Below, piece by piece: positions 42,293 to 52,799 of a DNA stretch of 64,000 bases (position 1 is its first letter; each line of letters starts with the position of its first letter). A model generated the notes under the pieces. The model did not search any database and had not been told where the DNA came from. It saw only the letters and a list, made by a program, of their open reading frames with translations. This DNA is from Oscillospiraceae bacterium (lineage in GTDB: Bacteria > Bacillota > Clostridia > Oscillospirales > Oscillospiraceae): the NCBI GenBank assembly GCA_009787625.1, contig WQSX01000005.1, positions 1-64,000 on the forward strand. The letters are read 5' to 3'. The position numbers were made by a program, and so were the translations under genes.

Positions 42293-44792
42293 TACTCAGT
42301 CCTCCTGTCTCTGTTTCGCACACATTTTCCTGCCCTCTTCCAATGTCATAGACCGACCTGACTTTCAGGTTTTTTGGATCACCTCTCACGAGTTCTACCG
42401 TAATCTCTCCCGCATTTATGTCAAAATAGTTGTCTGACAGTATGAAGTCCTCATCGTCGGAGTATATTTCTACGCTCTTAGCGTAGTTCTCCGCTTTCAC
42501 AGTTATTTTATTACCCTCTTTTTTTACAGTCAGTGATGGGTTTTTGAAGTTGTAGTGCTTGGGCATGCAGAATAAAACCGTACCTGCGGACACTATCTTG
42601 CCGTCTACTTCAAGCTCGTAGCTGAAATAGTCGCTGAGTTCATCGCAATCGGAAAAGTCGAGTTCGTTCAACCACAGTGACGACAAGGGTTTTACCCTCA
42701 CTTTGTAGTCGCCGCCTATCTTGACCTTGCCCGATGAGTCACGCAGTGCCCATGTTATTTTTCCTCTTATTTCGTTCATTGTTTCGTTTGCCACGGACAG
42801 CTTCGCAGCTTTTTTGATAGGTTCGGGCTGTGCTACGCAGAACGGGCGCTCGGTCATTTCGCCTGTTTCTTCACAACTGAGCATTATCGGGGCAAAGAAT
42901 CTTTTTGCATAGTAATGCAGTGCTTTCCATCTGCCGAAATAGTCGATTGAAGCCCATGAGGCAACCGGCCAAATGTCATTTAACTGCCAGTAAATCGCAC
43001 CCATACAGCGACCGCGGTTGCGCCGCCAATGCTCAACGCCATAGCGTATCGCATCGGCTTGCAGAAGCTGTGAAGCGTAAAGCAAATGGTCAAAGTCCGT
43101 GGGATAGCGGTACATACTTGCCAAATAACCAAGTATTTTACCGTTTGCCCCTGTGTTTCGCTGGTGCATTTCCATCACACGTGAGAAGATATTTCTGTCC
43201 TCGGGTTCGGTGAAAGACTTGACGGTTTTAAGACCCGGAAAACTTTGGAAGCCAAATTCGGAAACATAGCGAAAATGAAACTTGCGATATTCGCTAAACG
43301 GCTTAAACCCATGCCATACATCCCAGTAGTGGACATCTCCCCTATCGGGACTGTTGGGGTCGTCAAAACTGCCGCCGCTTGATGCGGAAGCGGGCCAGTA
43401 GTAGGTTTGTGGATCATGTTCCGAGACTATCTGCGGTATGATATACTCAAACATTTTTATGTAGTCCGCCCTCTGCTTGGGGCTTGCTTTATACCATCCG
43501 TCATAGTGAGCTTGTTCAAGTTCATTGTTACCGCACCAAAGCCCAAGTGAAGCATGGTGGCGCAAGCGTTTTACGTTATCAATCATCTCTTTGCGAATGC
43601 TTTCCTCAAATTCGGGTGTCAGTTCATATACTGCACAGCAGAACATAAAGTCTTGCCAGACTATAAGCCCAAGTTCATCGCAAATGTCATAAAAGTCGTT
43701 TCCGGGGTAATACCCTCCGCCCCAGATTCGGATTGCATTGAAGTTTGCCGCCACGCAGTCCTCAAGCAAGCTGCGTTTTTGCTCAATTGTTATTCGGGAG
43801 AATATATTATCTTCGGGAATGTAGTCGGCACCCATCGCAAAGATATCTATGCCGTTTATGCGGTGCATGAAACTTTCGCCCCACTCATCTTTTTCTCTTG
43901 CCACTGTCATTGTGCGCAGTCCAATGCGGCGTTCCCAGCGGTCGTACTCTTTGCCGTTTTTGTCTGTCAGGATTGCAAGCACTTTGTAGAGTGGTTGTTT
44001 GCCATAGCCGTTTGGCCACCATAGTTCGGGGTTTTTAATATGTATCGTGCCATCGGACATGGTTCCCTCATGCAGTGTGCCGTCAGGGGCTGTTACGGTT
44101 ATGGTTATGTCAAAATCGTCAATATCGGGATTATCGCTTCCGTGGCAATATATGGCAGGCTCGAAGCCTAGTTCTACAGTGCCGTCGTCTTGGTGGCCTT
44201 GGGTGACATATACATTATCAAATCTGAAAGTGTCTGCGTAGCCTATGTATATGTCTCTCCATATCCCTGCGTCGGGAAGTCTTGGACCCCAGTCCCAGCC
44301 AAACATGCAGTGTGTCTTACGCATCTGCGGAAAACCGCGCATGGCGTCAGGCGAACCATCTGTTAAGACTTCACTGTGCTTTGCCGCAATATGTTTTGTA
44401 GGCGAACGAAACGTCAGTCTTAGTTCGTTGCCTTTTTCTAAGACCTCATCACTTATGTCATATTCCCAATGCCTGTGCATGTTGTCTGCATACCCTATTT
44501 TCTTTTTATTTAGTTCTATGTCGCAGAGCGTGTCAAGACCCTCACAAATGAGCAGTATTTCTTCGGTACTTTCGCACTCCATGTCAAAGGTGCGTGTAAA
44601 CACAAAGTCATAATCCATCAGCCTTAGTGCTTCGAGCTCATTGTCGCGCCAATATGGGTCCGGCATTTTCTCGGCATCAAGCAAAGTGCTGTAGACCGAA
44701 CCAGGTATCGTTGCTTTTAGTTTTTCGCCTTTAAATGGGGAATCACCGAGAAATTCCAATGTCCACGAACCGTTTAATAGTTGTTTTTTCAT
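42285..44792 (-). CDS. Beta-mannosidase, glycoside hydrolase family 2
   Basis: 835 residues, no signal peptide. Five-domain GH2 layout: N-terminal sugar-binding domain (NGSWTLEFLG, MFGWDWGPRLPDAGIWRDI), immunoglobulin-like domain, TIM barrel with acid/base Glu in WCGNNELEQ and nucleophile Glu in VSEFGFQSFPG, and C-terminal beta domains. The FGWDWGPR and IYWQLNDIWPVASWASIDY motifs are typical of exo-beta-mannosidases. It releases mannose from the ends of manno-oligosaccharides or from glycoprotein cores. The start overlaps the sensor-GGDEF stop (ATGA), so they are coupled. AAAGG is 12 nt before the ATG. Confidence 0.93.
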   Translation of the reverse strand: MKKQLLNGSWTLEFLGDSPFKGEKLKATIPGSVYSTLLDAEKMPDPYWRDNELEALRLMDYDFVFTRTFDMECESTEEILLICEGLDTLCDIELNKKKIGYADNMHRHWEYDISDEVLEKGNELRLTFRSPTKHIAAKHSEVLTDGSPDAMRGFPQMRKTHCMFGWDWGPRLPDAGIWRDIYIGYADTFRFDNVYVTQGHQDDGTVELGFEPAIYCHGSDNPDIDDFDITITVTAPDGTLHEGTMSDGTIHIKNPELWWPNGYGKQPLYKVLAILTDKNGKEYDRWERRIGLRTMTVAREKDEWGESFMHRINGIDIFAMGADYIPEDNIFSRITIEQKRSLLEDCVAANFNAIRIWGGGYYPGNDFYDICDELGLIVWQDFMFCCAVYELTPEFEESIRKEMIDNVKRLRHHASLGLWCGNNELEQAHYDGWYKASPKQRADYIKMFEYIIPQIVSEHDPQTYYWPASASSGGSFDDPNSPDRGDVHYWDVWHGFKPFSEYRKFHFRYVSEFGFQSFPGLKTVKSFTEPEDRNIFSRVMEMHQRNTGANGKILGYLASMYRYPTDFDHLLYASQLLQADAIRYGVEHWRRNRGRCMGAIYWQLNDIWPVASWASIDYFGRWKALHYYAKRFFAPIMLSCEETGEMTERPFCVAQPEPIKKAAKLSVANETMNEIRGKITWALRDSSGKVKIGGDYKVRVKPLSSLWLNELDFSDCDELSDYFSYELEVDGKIVSAGTVLFCMPKHYNFKNPSLTVKKEGNKITVKAENYAKSVEIYSDDEDFILSDNYFDINAGEITVELVRGDPKNLKVRSVYDIGRGQENVCETETGGLSNG

Positions 44793-47020
44793 ACACTTAC
44801 CAATCCTTTTAGAGCTTTCTTTTTCATTTTTTCATCATACAGAACATTGTCTGCACCACGCAGAGCCACATCGAATTCTTTCTTTGTATTGACCTCCAAA
44901 ACAGAATAGCCTATGCTCGCTGAAATGTTATACTGATGTATGCGGAGTTTATTATACTCATCAATATTTTTTCTCAGTCTGCTTTCGAGAAGTGCGCTTT
45001 CCTCATTCGCTTTGACAGTTGCCAGCACGACAAACTCATCACCGCCGACTCTCCCTGCAATATCTTCTTCACGGAGTGTTTCTTTTAAGATTTTTGCAAA
45101 AATTTTAATCGCTGTATCGCCTTCTTTATGACCGTAGGTGTCGTTTATCTGCTTTAGCCCGTCCAAATCCATGTACAGAACTACCGCCATCTTTAACTCA
45201 TCTCTGCTCAGTTGCCGAAGCCTTGAATATGCAAACTCAAGAAATCCTCTGCGATTGAGAATCCCTGTAAGTTCATCTGTTATCGACAGCTCACGTATTT
45301 GTGTAAGCAGCTCAGAGCCCTTAACCGAAGAAGATATGGTTACACGCAGACTTTCATACACATCCGATGTTACATTTTTATCATACGGCAAAAGTAATAA
45401 TCCCAAGTCCTGTTTTTCAAAAAACAACGGAAATATGAAAACTGACATTCTCTGACTCTCAAAGTCAAAGCCTTTCATTGTTGAATAATCGTGGAATAAA
45501 ATTTGCCTCTCATAAGTCTGCTTCAAGTGGATTCGCTCATCGCCGCAAAATCCCACCATTTCTTCGATAACTCCGATTTCACTCCCTTCTTTGACGATTT
45601 TCATATTTTTGTAGACTCCGACCAACGCTGAATCCATGCGCAGTGACGGCAGTGACCTGTAAAGCTCCTCTGCTATGGAGTTAAGGTCATTTGTCTGTGC
45701 AAGAGAGCTCGTTGTTCGCCGCAGGCGCAGGCGGGTTTCTGCTTGTTTATATTCGTTTATTACGTTTTCCTTGACTTTGACATTATTTATGAGTGTTGCG
45801 GCGAAAACTACTGCGTTAATAATTGGTCTTACGCTGACTACCTCATTTTCAAATTTTTGCACGCCGAATGTCAGCACACTGAGCGCATCAAAGCATTTGT
45901 TCAAATCACCGGAAAAATAGTTGTACTCAACAAGATAACCGTCAACGAGGCGACAAAAATCATCTTGGCAGAACGGGTCTTTTTTTATCTGCGCAACGAG
46001 ATTTCCGGCAAGTTTTTCCACAGTTATCTCTTCCACTTCGCCTTTAAAAATTGATTTAAACTCACGCATAACAAACGACTCCATGTTGCTGTCATCGGAA
46101 TTTGTGTCGATTTGCCTATTTGTGACCGATTCTATTTCCCTTCCCAGACATCCGCAAGACTGCCTTATCATGAATGTCGGATTGATATATTCCAAATCCT
46201 CTACCTGCTCACCATTAATCTTTCTTTGAAGCATAGAGGTGCCGCGCCTGCCTATCTCATAAAAATCTTGTCGTGCCGTGCTTATCGAGGGTATGTATGT
46301 CGCTGATTCTCTGTTATCGTCAAAGCTCACTACGGCTACATTCCGCGGCACCAGAATACCTCTTTTTCCAAGTTCCTCTATGGCTCCAATTGCCGATTCA
46401 TCGTTGCTTACTGCAATCGCATCAAAAGGAAGTTTGCGCTCGTCAATAAGTTCCCGAACCGCTTTCGCCCCTGTGCGCCGCACAAAATCTCCGGGCAAAG
46501 AATATCTCTCATCGTATTTTATGCCGTTATCTTCAAGTGCTTTTTTATATCCCAAAAATCGCTCATTACCCTCGCGATTCCCCTCAGGACCGCAAATAAA
46601 TGCAATCTGTTTTTTTCCGTGTTCACAAATTAAGTGATTCACGGCATCATAAGTACCACTGATATTCTCTGCCAGCACGGTGGGAGTTCCCTTTGACGGA
46701 AACGAAACCGAAACGGTTGGTATATGCTCGGAAAATTCCTGCACAACGCGCTCAATTGTATCGTTATCATAAACATGTCCTACATATCCTGCAAATAAAA
46801 TAACTCCGTCAAGTGATTTCGTTTTCTTCATCAGCTCAAAACAAACTTCCAGATGAGAGACATTCCCTCTTTCAGGCATATGACATGTACCAACATAAAT
46901 AGTCAAGTTTATATCATGCTCTACTGCAAACTCATTGATTCCTTGCAAAATCTTATATTGGCACGGGTCATCAATATTTGATACCAGTACGCCGATGTGC
47001 AGCCTACCTTCTTTTTTCAT
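44789..47020 (-). CDS. Cytosolic sugar-sensor diguanylate cyclase (LacI-type ligand domain fused to GGDEF)
   Basis: 743 residues. Residues about 5-285 are a periplasmic-binding/LacI-type ligand domain (HIGVLVSNIDDPCQYKILQG, AVSNDESAIGAIEELGKRG, VSFDDNRESATYIPSISTARQDF), but the LacI helix-turn-helix is absent: the protein starts right at the first strand. A helical stretch and a GAF-like region follow (about 300-560), then GGDEF (about 575-735) with GGDEF and an REED I-site. No signal peptide or membrane segment is seen. It should make c-di-GMP under control of a sugar. Its ATG directly follows the MATE stop, and its stop overlaps the mannosidase start. Confidence 0.85.
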   Translation of the reverse strand: MKKEGRLHIGVLVSNIDDPCQYKILQGINEFAVEHDINLTIYVGTCHMPERGNVSHLEVCFELMKKTKSLDGVILFAGYVGHVYDNDTIERVVQEFSEHIPTVSVSFPSKGTPTVLAENISGTYDAVNHLICEHGKKQIAFICGPEGNREGNERFLGYKKALEDNGIKYDERYSLPGDFVRRTGAKAVRELIDERKLPFDAIAVSNDESAIGAIEELGKRGILVPRNVAVVSFDDNRESATYIPSISTARQDFYEIGRRGTSMLQRKINGEQVEDLEYINPTFMIRQSCGCLGREIESVTNRQIDTNSDDSNMESFVMREFKSIFKGEVEEITVEKLAGNLVAQIKKDPFCQDDFCRLVDGYLVEYNYFSGDLNKCFDALSVLTFGVQKFENEVVSVRPIINAVVFAATLINNVKVKENVINEYKQAETRLRLRRTTSSLAQTNDLNSIAEELYRSLPSLRMDSALVGVYKNMKIVKEGSEIGVIEEMVGFCGDERIHLKQTYERQILFHDYSTMKGFDFESQRMSVFIFPLFFEKQDLGLLLLPYDKNVTSDVYESLRVTISSSVKGSELLTQIRELSITDELTGILNRRGFLEFAYSRLRQLSRDELKMAVVLYMDLDGLKQINDTYGHKEGDTAIKIFAKILKETLREEDIAGRVGGDEFVVLATVKANEESALLESRLRKNIDEYNKLRIHQYNISASIGYSVLEVNTKKEFDVALRGADNVLYDEKMKKKALKGLVSV

Positions 47021-48358
47021 CTAGTTACAACTCCTTTCCGCACGTTTGCGCACTATATAATACGAAGAAATCAGCAGCACGGCAGCTATTGGCCAACCAA
47101 TCGGATCAGCAAGATGTATGCCCCACACACCCAGAACTCCAGTTAAAAATACTACCGAAATTATTCGCATAACAAGTTCCGCAAACCCTGATATCATTGG
47201 AATCACTGTATTCCCAAGCCCTTGCAATGCCGCGCGATACAGAAACAGCAAGTATAGCAGCGGCAACCCTGCCGTCATTAGATTTAACTGCCGGACACCA
47301 ACATCAAGTACCGCAGCGACTTGCTCAGCGTCTCCGTCTATAAACAGTGATAGTAAGTTCCTGCCCAGAGGGAATGAAACCGCCATTAAAAAGATTGCCG
47401 AAACTAAAGACATTTTTAGACCATCACGCACACCGCTTTTTACACGTTCCCACTGCTTTGCGCCAAAGTTTTGAGCGACAAAGGTTCCCACAGACGCCTC
47501 TATTGCTCCACCGCCAATCAGCAGAAAACTATACATCCGTCTCGCTGCTGCCATGCCCGCAACGAATTCTGTCCCAAACTCATTAACATAGCGTTGCATT
47601 ACCAAACCACCAATTTCAATAACTGCGTTGCGAAACCCAAGGGGCAATGCAAGTCTCAGCAGTGGTTTTACTGACGGAAGATCGGGCTTTAGCCCGCATT
47701 TCTTGAATATACCGGTTCTTCGTATTGCAATAACACAGAAGATTATCCCTGAAAGCTGCGCTATAAGAGATGCTGCTGCGACTCCTGCTATCTCAAACGG
47801 GAAAATCAAAATAAGGTTGAATACTATGTTGACCACTGACGCCACAATCATTGCATAGAGCGGTGTTCTGCTGTCACCAAGCGAAAACAATGTCATCGCA
47901 AGCAAATTATACACTGCAACCAAAGGCTTTCCTGCCCAAAGCCAACTTAGATATGTGACAGCTCCGTCAATTATTTCGGGTGGTGTCGCCAGCCATTCAA
48001 GCAGAGTCCTACACATAAAAACGCCGCTAACACTTATTGCCAACCCGAAAACCAGCGATAGATATAAAGCTGTTACGAACGCATTGCGTAGCCCATCCAT
48101 ATCCTTTGCGCCAAACCGCTGTGCCAGGAACGTGCCAAACCCGATATTTATTCCAATTACCGCACTAAATACAAGCCAGTGCGGACTTGCAGTTGCTCCC
48201 ACTGATGCAAACGCATTAATGCCAAGCAATCGGCCGATAATCGCACTGTCTACCACGACAAAAAGCATTTGCAGTGCATTTGAAATTAGTAGAGGAATGG
48301 AAAACTTAATCATTAGCCGAATGGGTTTTCCAACGGTCATATCAGTGACTTTCGACAT
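47021..48358 (-). CDS. MATE-family efflux transporter
   Basis: 445 residues, twelve transmembrane helices; N-terminal IRLMIKFSIPLLISNALQMLFVVVDSAIIGRLLG and the matching second-half helix LALPLGFRNAVIEIGG. It lies between the ABC importer genes and the sensor-GGDEF gene of the sugar locus, an unusual place; it may export a toxic or surplus compound linked to the sugar, or may be a bystander. It differs clearly from the MATE at 33908. Confidence 0.9.
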   Translation of the reverse strand: MSKVTDMTVGKPIRLMIKFSIPLLISNALQMLFVVVDSAIIGRLLGINAFASVGATASPHWLVFSAVIGINIGFGTFLAQRFGAKDMDGLRNAFVTALYLSLVFGLAISVSGVFMCRTLLEWLATPPEIIDGAVTYLSWLWAGKPLVAVYNLLAMTLFSLGDSRTPLYAMIVASVVNIVFNLILIFPFEIAGVAAASLIAQLSGIIFCVIAIRRTGIFKKCGLKPDLPSVKPLLRLALPLGFRNAVIEIGGLVMQRYVNEFGTEFVAGMAAARRMYSFLLIGGGAIEASVGTFVAQNFGAKQWERVKSGVRDGLKMSLVSAIFLMAVSFPLGRNLLSLFIDGDAEQVAAVLDVGVRQLNLMTAGLPLLYLLFLYRAALQGLGNTVIPMISGFAELVMRIISVVFLTGVLGVWGIHLADPIGWPIAAVLLISSYYIVRKRAERSCN

Positions 48359-48407
48359 ACTTTTTACTCGCCGGCTCCAATTCTTTACGCATTTTGCGTT
48401 CTATACA

Positions 48408-49286
48408 CTACGTTACATTTAGGGAGTCTGCCATATATGCTTCATCCCATGTTTGCTGAGTTCTGCCTTTGTTTCTGCTAAATTCCCATGGTTCATGAAT
48501 TTTCGGCACATCGTTTAGCAGTTGCTTTGTATAATCCGCTTTGGGTGTTAGTACAACGTCATTTGCAGAGCCAAACTCTACAAATTTGCCTTTCTCCATG
48601 ATATACACAGAGTCCGAAACATAGTATGCAAGCCCCATGTCGTGCGTGATAAAAATAATCATCATTCCTGTTTCATCACGTAATTTCAGAAGCATCTCAA
48701 GTATTGTGGCTCTGGAACATGCATCAATCATTGAGGTCGGCTCATCCGCTAATAAAATCTTTGGCTTTAGCAAGAAAATCCTTGCAATCATAAGTCTCTG
48801 CATCTGACCTCCTGAGAGTTCAAACGGATACTTATTTGTCATTTCATCAAATTTGAGATTGACAAAACTACATGCCTCGCGCATCATTTCGATTTTTTGC
48901 TCCTTCGGCAGATGCTTTCCACCACGCATCTTAATGCAGTCCAGTAACACAGAGTCGATTTTACTAAAAATATTGTAAGAAGAATATGGGTCTTGGAAAA
49001 TAGCCTGAATGCCTTTCCAATATTCCTTTTTCTTTCTCTGTGAGCTTATGTCTCGCTTCTTCCCCATGAAAAATACTTCTCCGGAGGTAACCGAGGTCAA
49101 TCCAAGCAGCATCTTGATAAGCGTGGTTTTTCCGCTCCCGGACTCGCCGACAATTGAAATCAGCTCACCTGAATAAAACTTAAAATCAACATTATCAACA
49201 GCAACGGTTTTTTTACTGCCTATGCCAAAGACTTTGGTGACACCGCTTCCGCTAAGGCAGACTTCCCTTTTATCATTATTACTCAT
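48408..49286 (-). CDS. Oligopeptide/oligosaccharide ABC transporter ATPase, OppF-like
   Basis: 292-residue ABC ATPase: Walker [10 protein letters not shown], signature [12 protein letters not shown], Walker [11 protein letters not shown] and the switch His in FITHD. It is the second of two ATPases of a DppD/OppD-OppF pair; it lacks the cysteine-rich tail of the partner. Its start overlaps the oppD-like stop by 8 nt. Role: energise the importer encoded upstream. Confidence 0.92.
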   Translation of the reverse strand: MSNNDKREVCLSGSGVTKVFGIGSKKTVAVDNVDFKFYSGELISIVGESGSGKTTLIKMLLGLTSVTSGEVFFMGKKRDISSQRKKKEYWKGIQAIFQDPYSSYNIFSKIDSVLLDCIKMRGGKHLPKEQKIEMMREACSFVNLKFDEMTNKYPFELSGGQMQRLMIARIFLLKPKILLADEPTSMIDACSRATILEMLLKLRDETGMMIIFITHDMGLAYYVSDSVYIMEKGKFVEFGSANDVVLTPKADYTKQLLNDVPKIHEPWEFSRNKGRTQQTWDEAYMADSLNVT

Positions 49287-50286
49287 CTTTGTACATCTCC
49301 CTCAATTCATTTTCATTTAAGAGGCATCTGCATTTGCGGTTATTGTCAAGGTGAGATACCTCAACACTCAAAACCTTGCATTGTGGCGATGCATACCTGC
49401 AGCGTTCGGCAAACCTACATCCGTCGGGTGGCTTTTTCAGGTTTGGAGGCGTACCCGGAATTGCGGTAATCTTTGCTTCCCGCGTGCCATCTTCCGGGAC
49501 CAAAATTGAGCCCATAAGCCCTCTGGAATACGGGTGAAGCGGGTCGAAAATCATCTGATCGGCAGTTCCCGACTCAACAAGCTGAGCGGCATACATTACC
49601 ATGATATCGTCCGTCACGTTATATAGCAGAGGCAGTTCGTGGGTAATAAATATCATGGACTTGATTATCCCCAAATCCATGAGGTCATTAATCATTTTTA
49701 TAACCATTTTCTGGCTCGTGACATCGAGTGCCGACGATGGCTCATCGGCAATTAGCACCTTTGGGGAGAGTATTGTCGAAACAGCGATAACCGTGCGCTG
49801 TTTCATGCCGCCGGAGAGCTCTACAGCATACTTATGCAGAGCTTCTTTTGGAAGATTTAGTGTTTCAAACCGTTGCTGTGCAAGGTCATAGATGTCCTTT
49901 TTCGTCGCCTTGGGATCATGGACTCGAATAACATCCTCGATAAATTTTATGATTTTTCTCGTCGGGTTGAGCGCATTCATTGCCGCTTGCGGAATGTATG
50001 CAATTTCCGTACCAAGCACTTTTTTCCGCACATCGTCGGGTTTCATGTCCGTGATTTTTCTGCCGTCAATAATAATTTCACCCGAAGTGTAATGAAGTGG
50101 TGCAAAGTAGTACCCCATCAGACTCAGAGCAAGTGTTGATTTGCCACACCCTGACTCTCCGGCGATACCGAGAGAACGCCCTTCCTCCAACTTGAAAGAC
50201 ACATCATTGACCGCATAGACATCTTCTTTGTAGCGTGTTATGTATTTTGTCATGAGGTTGTTGACCTCAAGAATTACTTTACTCAT
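49279..50286 (-). CDS. Oligopeptide/oligosaccharide ABC transporter ATPase, OppD-like
   Basis: 335 residues: Walker [10 protein letters not shown], signature [12 protein letters not shown], Walker [14 protein letters not shown], then the oligopeptide C-terminal domain ([27 protein letters not shown]) ending with four cysteines ([18 protein letters not shown]), the pattern reported to hold an iron-sulfur cluster in some Opp ATPases. AAAGG precedes the ATG by 12 nt. Pairs with the OppF-like ATPase. Confidence 0.92.
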   Translation of the reverse strand: MSKVILEVNNLMTKYITRYKEDVYAVNDVSFKLEEGRSLGIAGESGCGKSTLALSLMGYYFAPLHYTSGEIIIDGRKITDMKPDDVRKKVLGTEIAYIPQAAMNALNPTRKIIKFIEDVIRVHDPKATKKDIYDLAQQRFETLNLPKEALHKYAVELSGGMKQRTVIAVSTILSPKVLIADEPSSALDVTSQKMVIKMINDLMDLGIIKSMIFITHELPLLYNVTDDIMVMYAAQLVESGTADQMIFDPLHPYSRGLMGSILVPEDGTREAKITAIPGTPPNLKKPPDGCRFAERCRYASPQCKVLSVEVSHLDNNRKCRCLLNENELREMYKDE

Positions 50287-50304
50287 ATGATGACCATTCC
50301 TTTA

Positions 50305-51561
50305 CTAGTCTCTAAGCTGAGGGTTGAATATTTGATCCATCCCGGTGTTCATAAGGTTAAGCGAAAACGATATCAGTGCTATAACAAACACGACAGGGAA
50401 GTAAGCCCACCACGCACCCATTATATGCGCTGAAAATGACATTGCCCAGTTCATCATAAGCCCAAGCGTCGCAACCTCAGTTGTACTCGGACCCAGCCCA
50501 AGCATTGAAAGTCCTGCTTCTGCAAGTATAGCACCTGAAACTTGCAAAATGAATGCCATCACAACATATGATGCAATATAGGGCAATATGTCCTTAAAAA
50601 CAATCCTTGGGAGAGAGTGACCGCTGAGTTTACTCAGATTTACATGATCTCGGTTGCGAAGCGAAAGAACTTGTGAACGCACGGCACGGGTTGTCCACAC
50701 CCATGTTGTAAGTCCTATGACGACTCCGACAATTGTTACGCTCCTCCCGGCAGGTCCGATGCTGAAGGCAAGAAGTACCAGCAACACAAAACCCGGTATA
50801 ACCGTAAGCAGATTGCAGACAAACATTATTATCTCGTCTACCCAGCCTCCAAGATACCCTGAAATGAGACCCAGCAAAAGTCCTATGGCAGTCGCTATTG
50901 ATCCTGCAATAAGCCCAATCCTAAGAGAAACCCCGATTGCCTGTACAAGCTGTTTGAGCATATCTCTGCCGAAGTTATCTGTTCCCAGTGGCAGTCTTCT
51001 TATGTTTACTATGTCTGAGAGGGCAATATAGTCGGTATCGGCAATCGGTGCTTGAAACTGCGGTTCCCCGGTCTCCGGGTCTGCTGAGTACAGCCGCAGG
51101 GCTGATGGATCAAACATCCCTTGAATTCTGTTGTTGAGTCTCTGATAGGCTCTGTGATCAGCAAGTATCATGCCTTCTATGCGTTCATCCGGGTCATAAT
51201 TTGCATTCCAGAGTGCGAGGAGAGTTTCAGGGTCATAGATGTCTATCGCAGCCTCCGGCATACCCGCCCTAACAAGCCAGTCGCGCATCGCCTCCCTGTC
51301 AGACATAGGCAATGTGTTGACAATTCTCGCTTCTGCAGCTCCTGGAATACGGAGTGTATATACAAAAACATTTGGATTTACTGCGTCATAGAGTGAAATA
51401 TATGTGCCGGGGGGTATAAATGAGTTATACCCTATCATCTGAAGAGGATTTCCGGGGACAAAAAACGGATAAATAGTGATGAATAATAGGATTGACATGA
51501 AAACAATAAACCCTACCATGAATTTGCCCGATTTTAATAGTTGCTTTATTTGATTTTTCAT
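50305..51561 (-). CDS. Oligopeptide/oligosaccharide ABC permease, OppC/DppC-like, with large external insertion
   Basis: 418 residues against about 300 for usual DppC. The first helix ([21 protein letters not shown]) is followed by an extracytoplasmic insertion of about 130 residues rich in Asp/Glu/Tyr, then [16 protein letters not shown] and the five membrane helices of the permease core with the EAA-type loop ([21 protein letters not shown]). The ATG at 51561 has GGAGGT 7-8 nt upstream; the track start is a GTG three codons before. Forms the channel with the OppB-like protein. Confidence 0.9.
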   Translation of the reverse strand: MKNQIKQLLKSGKFMVGFIVFMSILLFITIYPFFVPGNPLQMIGYNSFIPPGTYISLYDAVNPNVFVYTLRIPGAAEARIVNTLPMSDREAMRDWLVRAGMPEAAIDIYDPETLLALWNANYDPDERIEGMILADHRAYQRLNNRIQGMFDPSALRLYSADPETGEPQFQAPIADTDYIALSDIVNIRRLPLGTDNFGRDMLKQLVQAIGVSLRIGLIAGSIATAIGLLLGLISGYLGGWVDEIIMFVCNLLTVIPGFVLLVLLAFSIGPAGRSVTIVGVVIGLTTWVWTTRAVRSQVLSLRNRDHVNLSKLSGHSLPRIVFKDILPYIASYVVMAFILQVSGAILAEAGLSMLGLGPSTTEVATLGLMMNWAMSFSAHIMGAWWAYFPVVFVIALISFSLNLMNTGMDQIFNPQLRD

Positions 51562-51575
51562 TTTCCACACCTCCC

Positions 51576-52718
51576 TTACTCATATTGCGTCGTCTTGACG
51601 CGTGGGTCAATTAGACCATAGATAATCTCAAGAAGGAACACTGATGCAAGTACCATAACTGTTACTACGAGCGTTATTCCCGATACCAACGGATAATCAC
51701 CCTCCCTTACTGCTTGTAGCAGCGCCGTTCCGAGTCCGGGATACGAGAAGATAATTTCTGCCACTATTGCTCCGCCCATCATTGTTCCAAGCGAAAGCGC
51801 AAGCCCTGTCACTTGAGGAAGCATGGCGTTTCTGAATACATATCTGACAATCTTGCTGTCCTTAATTCCCATGAAGCGACTGTACCTTACATAGTCGGCG
51901 TTTAGTTCATATATCGACATTGAACGCATTCCGAGTGCTTGACCGCCTATTGATATCAAGACGATCGACCAAAACGGTAAATGGTAGTGCTCTATAATAG
52001 ATGAGACAAACCGCCAACTAAAGTGCGGAATCAAGCCGATTTCATATCCTCCCGTGACCGGGAACCATCCCAAGTTGAGCGCGAAAACAGCCAGTAAAAT
52101 GACCGCAAGACCAAAAGCCGGAATGCCGCTTACAAAAAGTGAGGCAGGCATTACAATTTTGTCAAAAACTCTTCTTCTATATGCAGCAATCGCACCGAGG
52201 ACATTGCCAATTACCCATCCCGTTAGGATTGCAGGTAGCTGTAGTCCAATTGTCCAAGGCACAGCACTTGCGATAATATCCGAAACAGGTCTGGGAAAAC
52301 GTGAAAATGACAAGCCTAAATCACCGCGGAACAAATTCCCGAAGTAGATAAAAAACTGTTCTATAATAGGTCTGTCAAGACCAAAAAGCTGTAGGTAATG
52401 GTAGTAAATAGCACGAACTTGCTCGGCATCATGGAGCCCAACTGCAACTCTCTGCATAATCGCAGCAAGAGGGTCGCCCGGCATTAGCCTAGGCAAGATA
52501 AAATTCAAAATAGCCGCTGAAACCAGTGTAACGAGAAACCAAATGGTTCTCTTGGTATAATATCTTGTGTAACCGTTTCTTCTGAATCTCTCCCACAATG
52601 AAGTCGATGCATCGTCTTCACTTCCTGAATTATTTGGATTATCGGTGTTGCCCGAATCTTCCGGAGTCTCAAAATCATCGGATTTTTTATCGTCGGTATT
52701 TTTTACCGGCTCGCTCAT
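51576..52718 (-). CDS. Oligopeptide/oligosaccharide ABC permease, OppB/DppB-like
   Basis: 380 residues. An Asp/Asn/Glu-rich N-terminal tail of about 45 residues precedes the first helix, then the six-helix permease core with [16 protein letters not shown] and the coupling loop ([29 protein letters not shown]). The ATG at 52718 has GGGGGA upstream; the track start lies eight residues before. A strong hairpin separates it from the binding-protein gene. Confidence 0.92.
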   Translation of the reverse strand: MSEPVKNTDDKKSDDFETPEDSGNTDNPNNSGSEDDASTSLWERFRRNGYTRYYTKRTIWFLVTLVSAAILNFILPRLMPGDPLAAIMQRVAVGLHDAEQVRAIYYHYLQLFGLDRPIIEQFFIYFGNLFRGDLGLSFSRFPRPVSDIIASAVPWTIGLQLPAILTGWVIGNVLGAIAAYRRRVFDKIVMPASLFVSGIPAFGLAVILLAVFALNLGWFPVTGGYEIGLIPHFSWRFVSSIIEHYHLPFWSIVLISIGGQALGMRSMSIYELNADYVRYSRFMGIKDSKIVRYVFRNAMLPQVTGLALSLGTMMGGAIVAEIIFSYPGLGTALLQAVREGDYPLVSGITLVVTVMVLASVFLLEIIYGLIDPRVKTTQYE

Positions 52719-52749
52719 ATGCAAGTCCCCCTTATGTGGCATAAATTAT

Positions 52750-52786
52750 GGAAGGCGGTCATTATGCAAGCCAATGACCGCCTTCC
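52750..52786 (-). other. Intercistronic hairpin between binding-protein and permease genes
   Basis: GGAAGGCGGTCATT (52750-52763) and AATGACCGCCTTCC (52773-52786) are a perfect 14-bp inverted repeat with a 9-nt loop. On the coding strand no T run follows. Such hairpins after the first gene of ABC operons stabilise the binding-protein mRNA and lower permease expression. Confidence 0.75.
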
Positions 52787-52799
52787 GGCGAGATAGATG

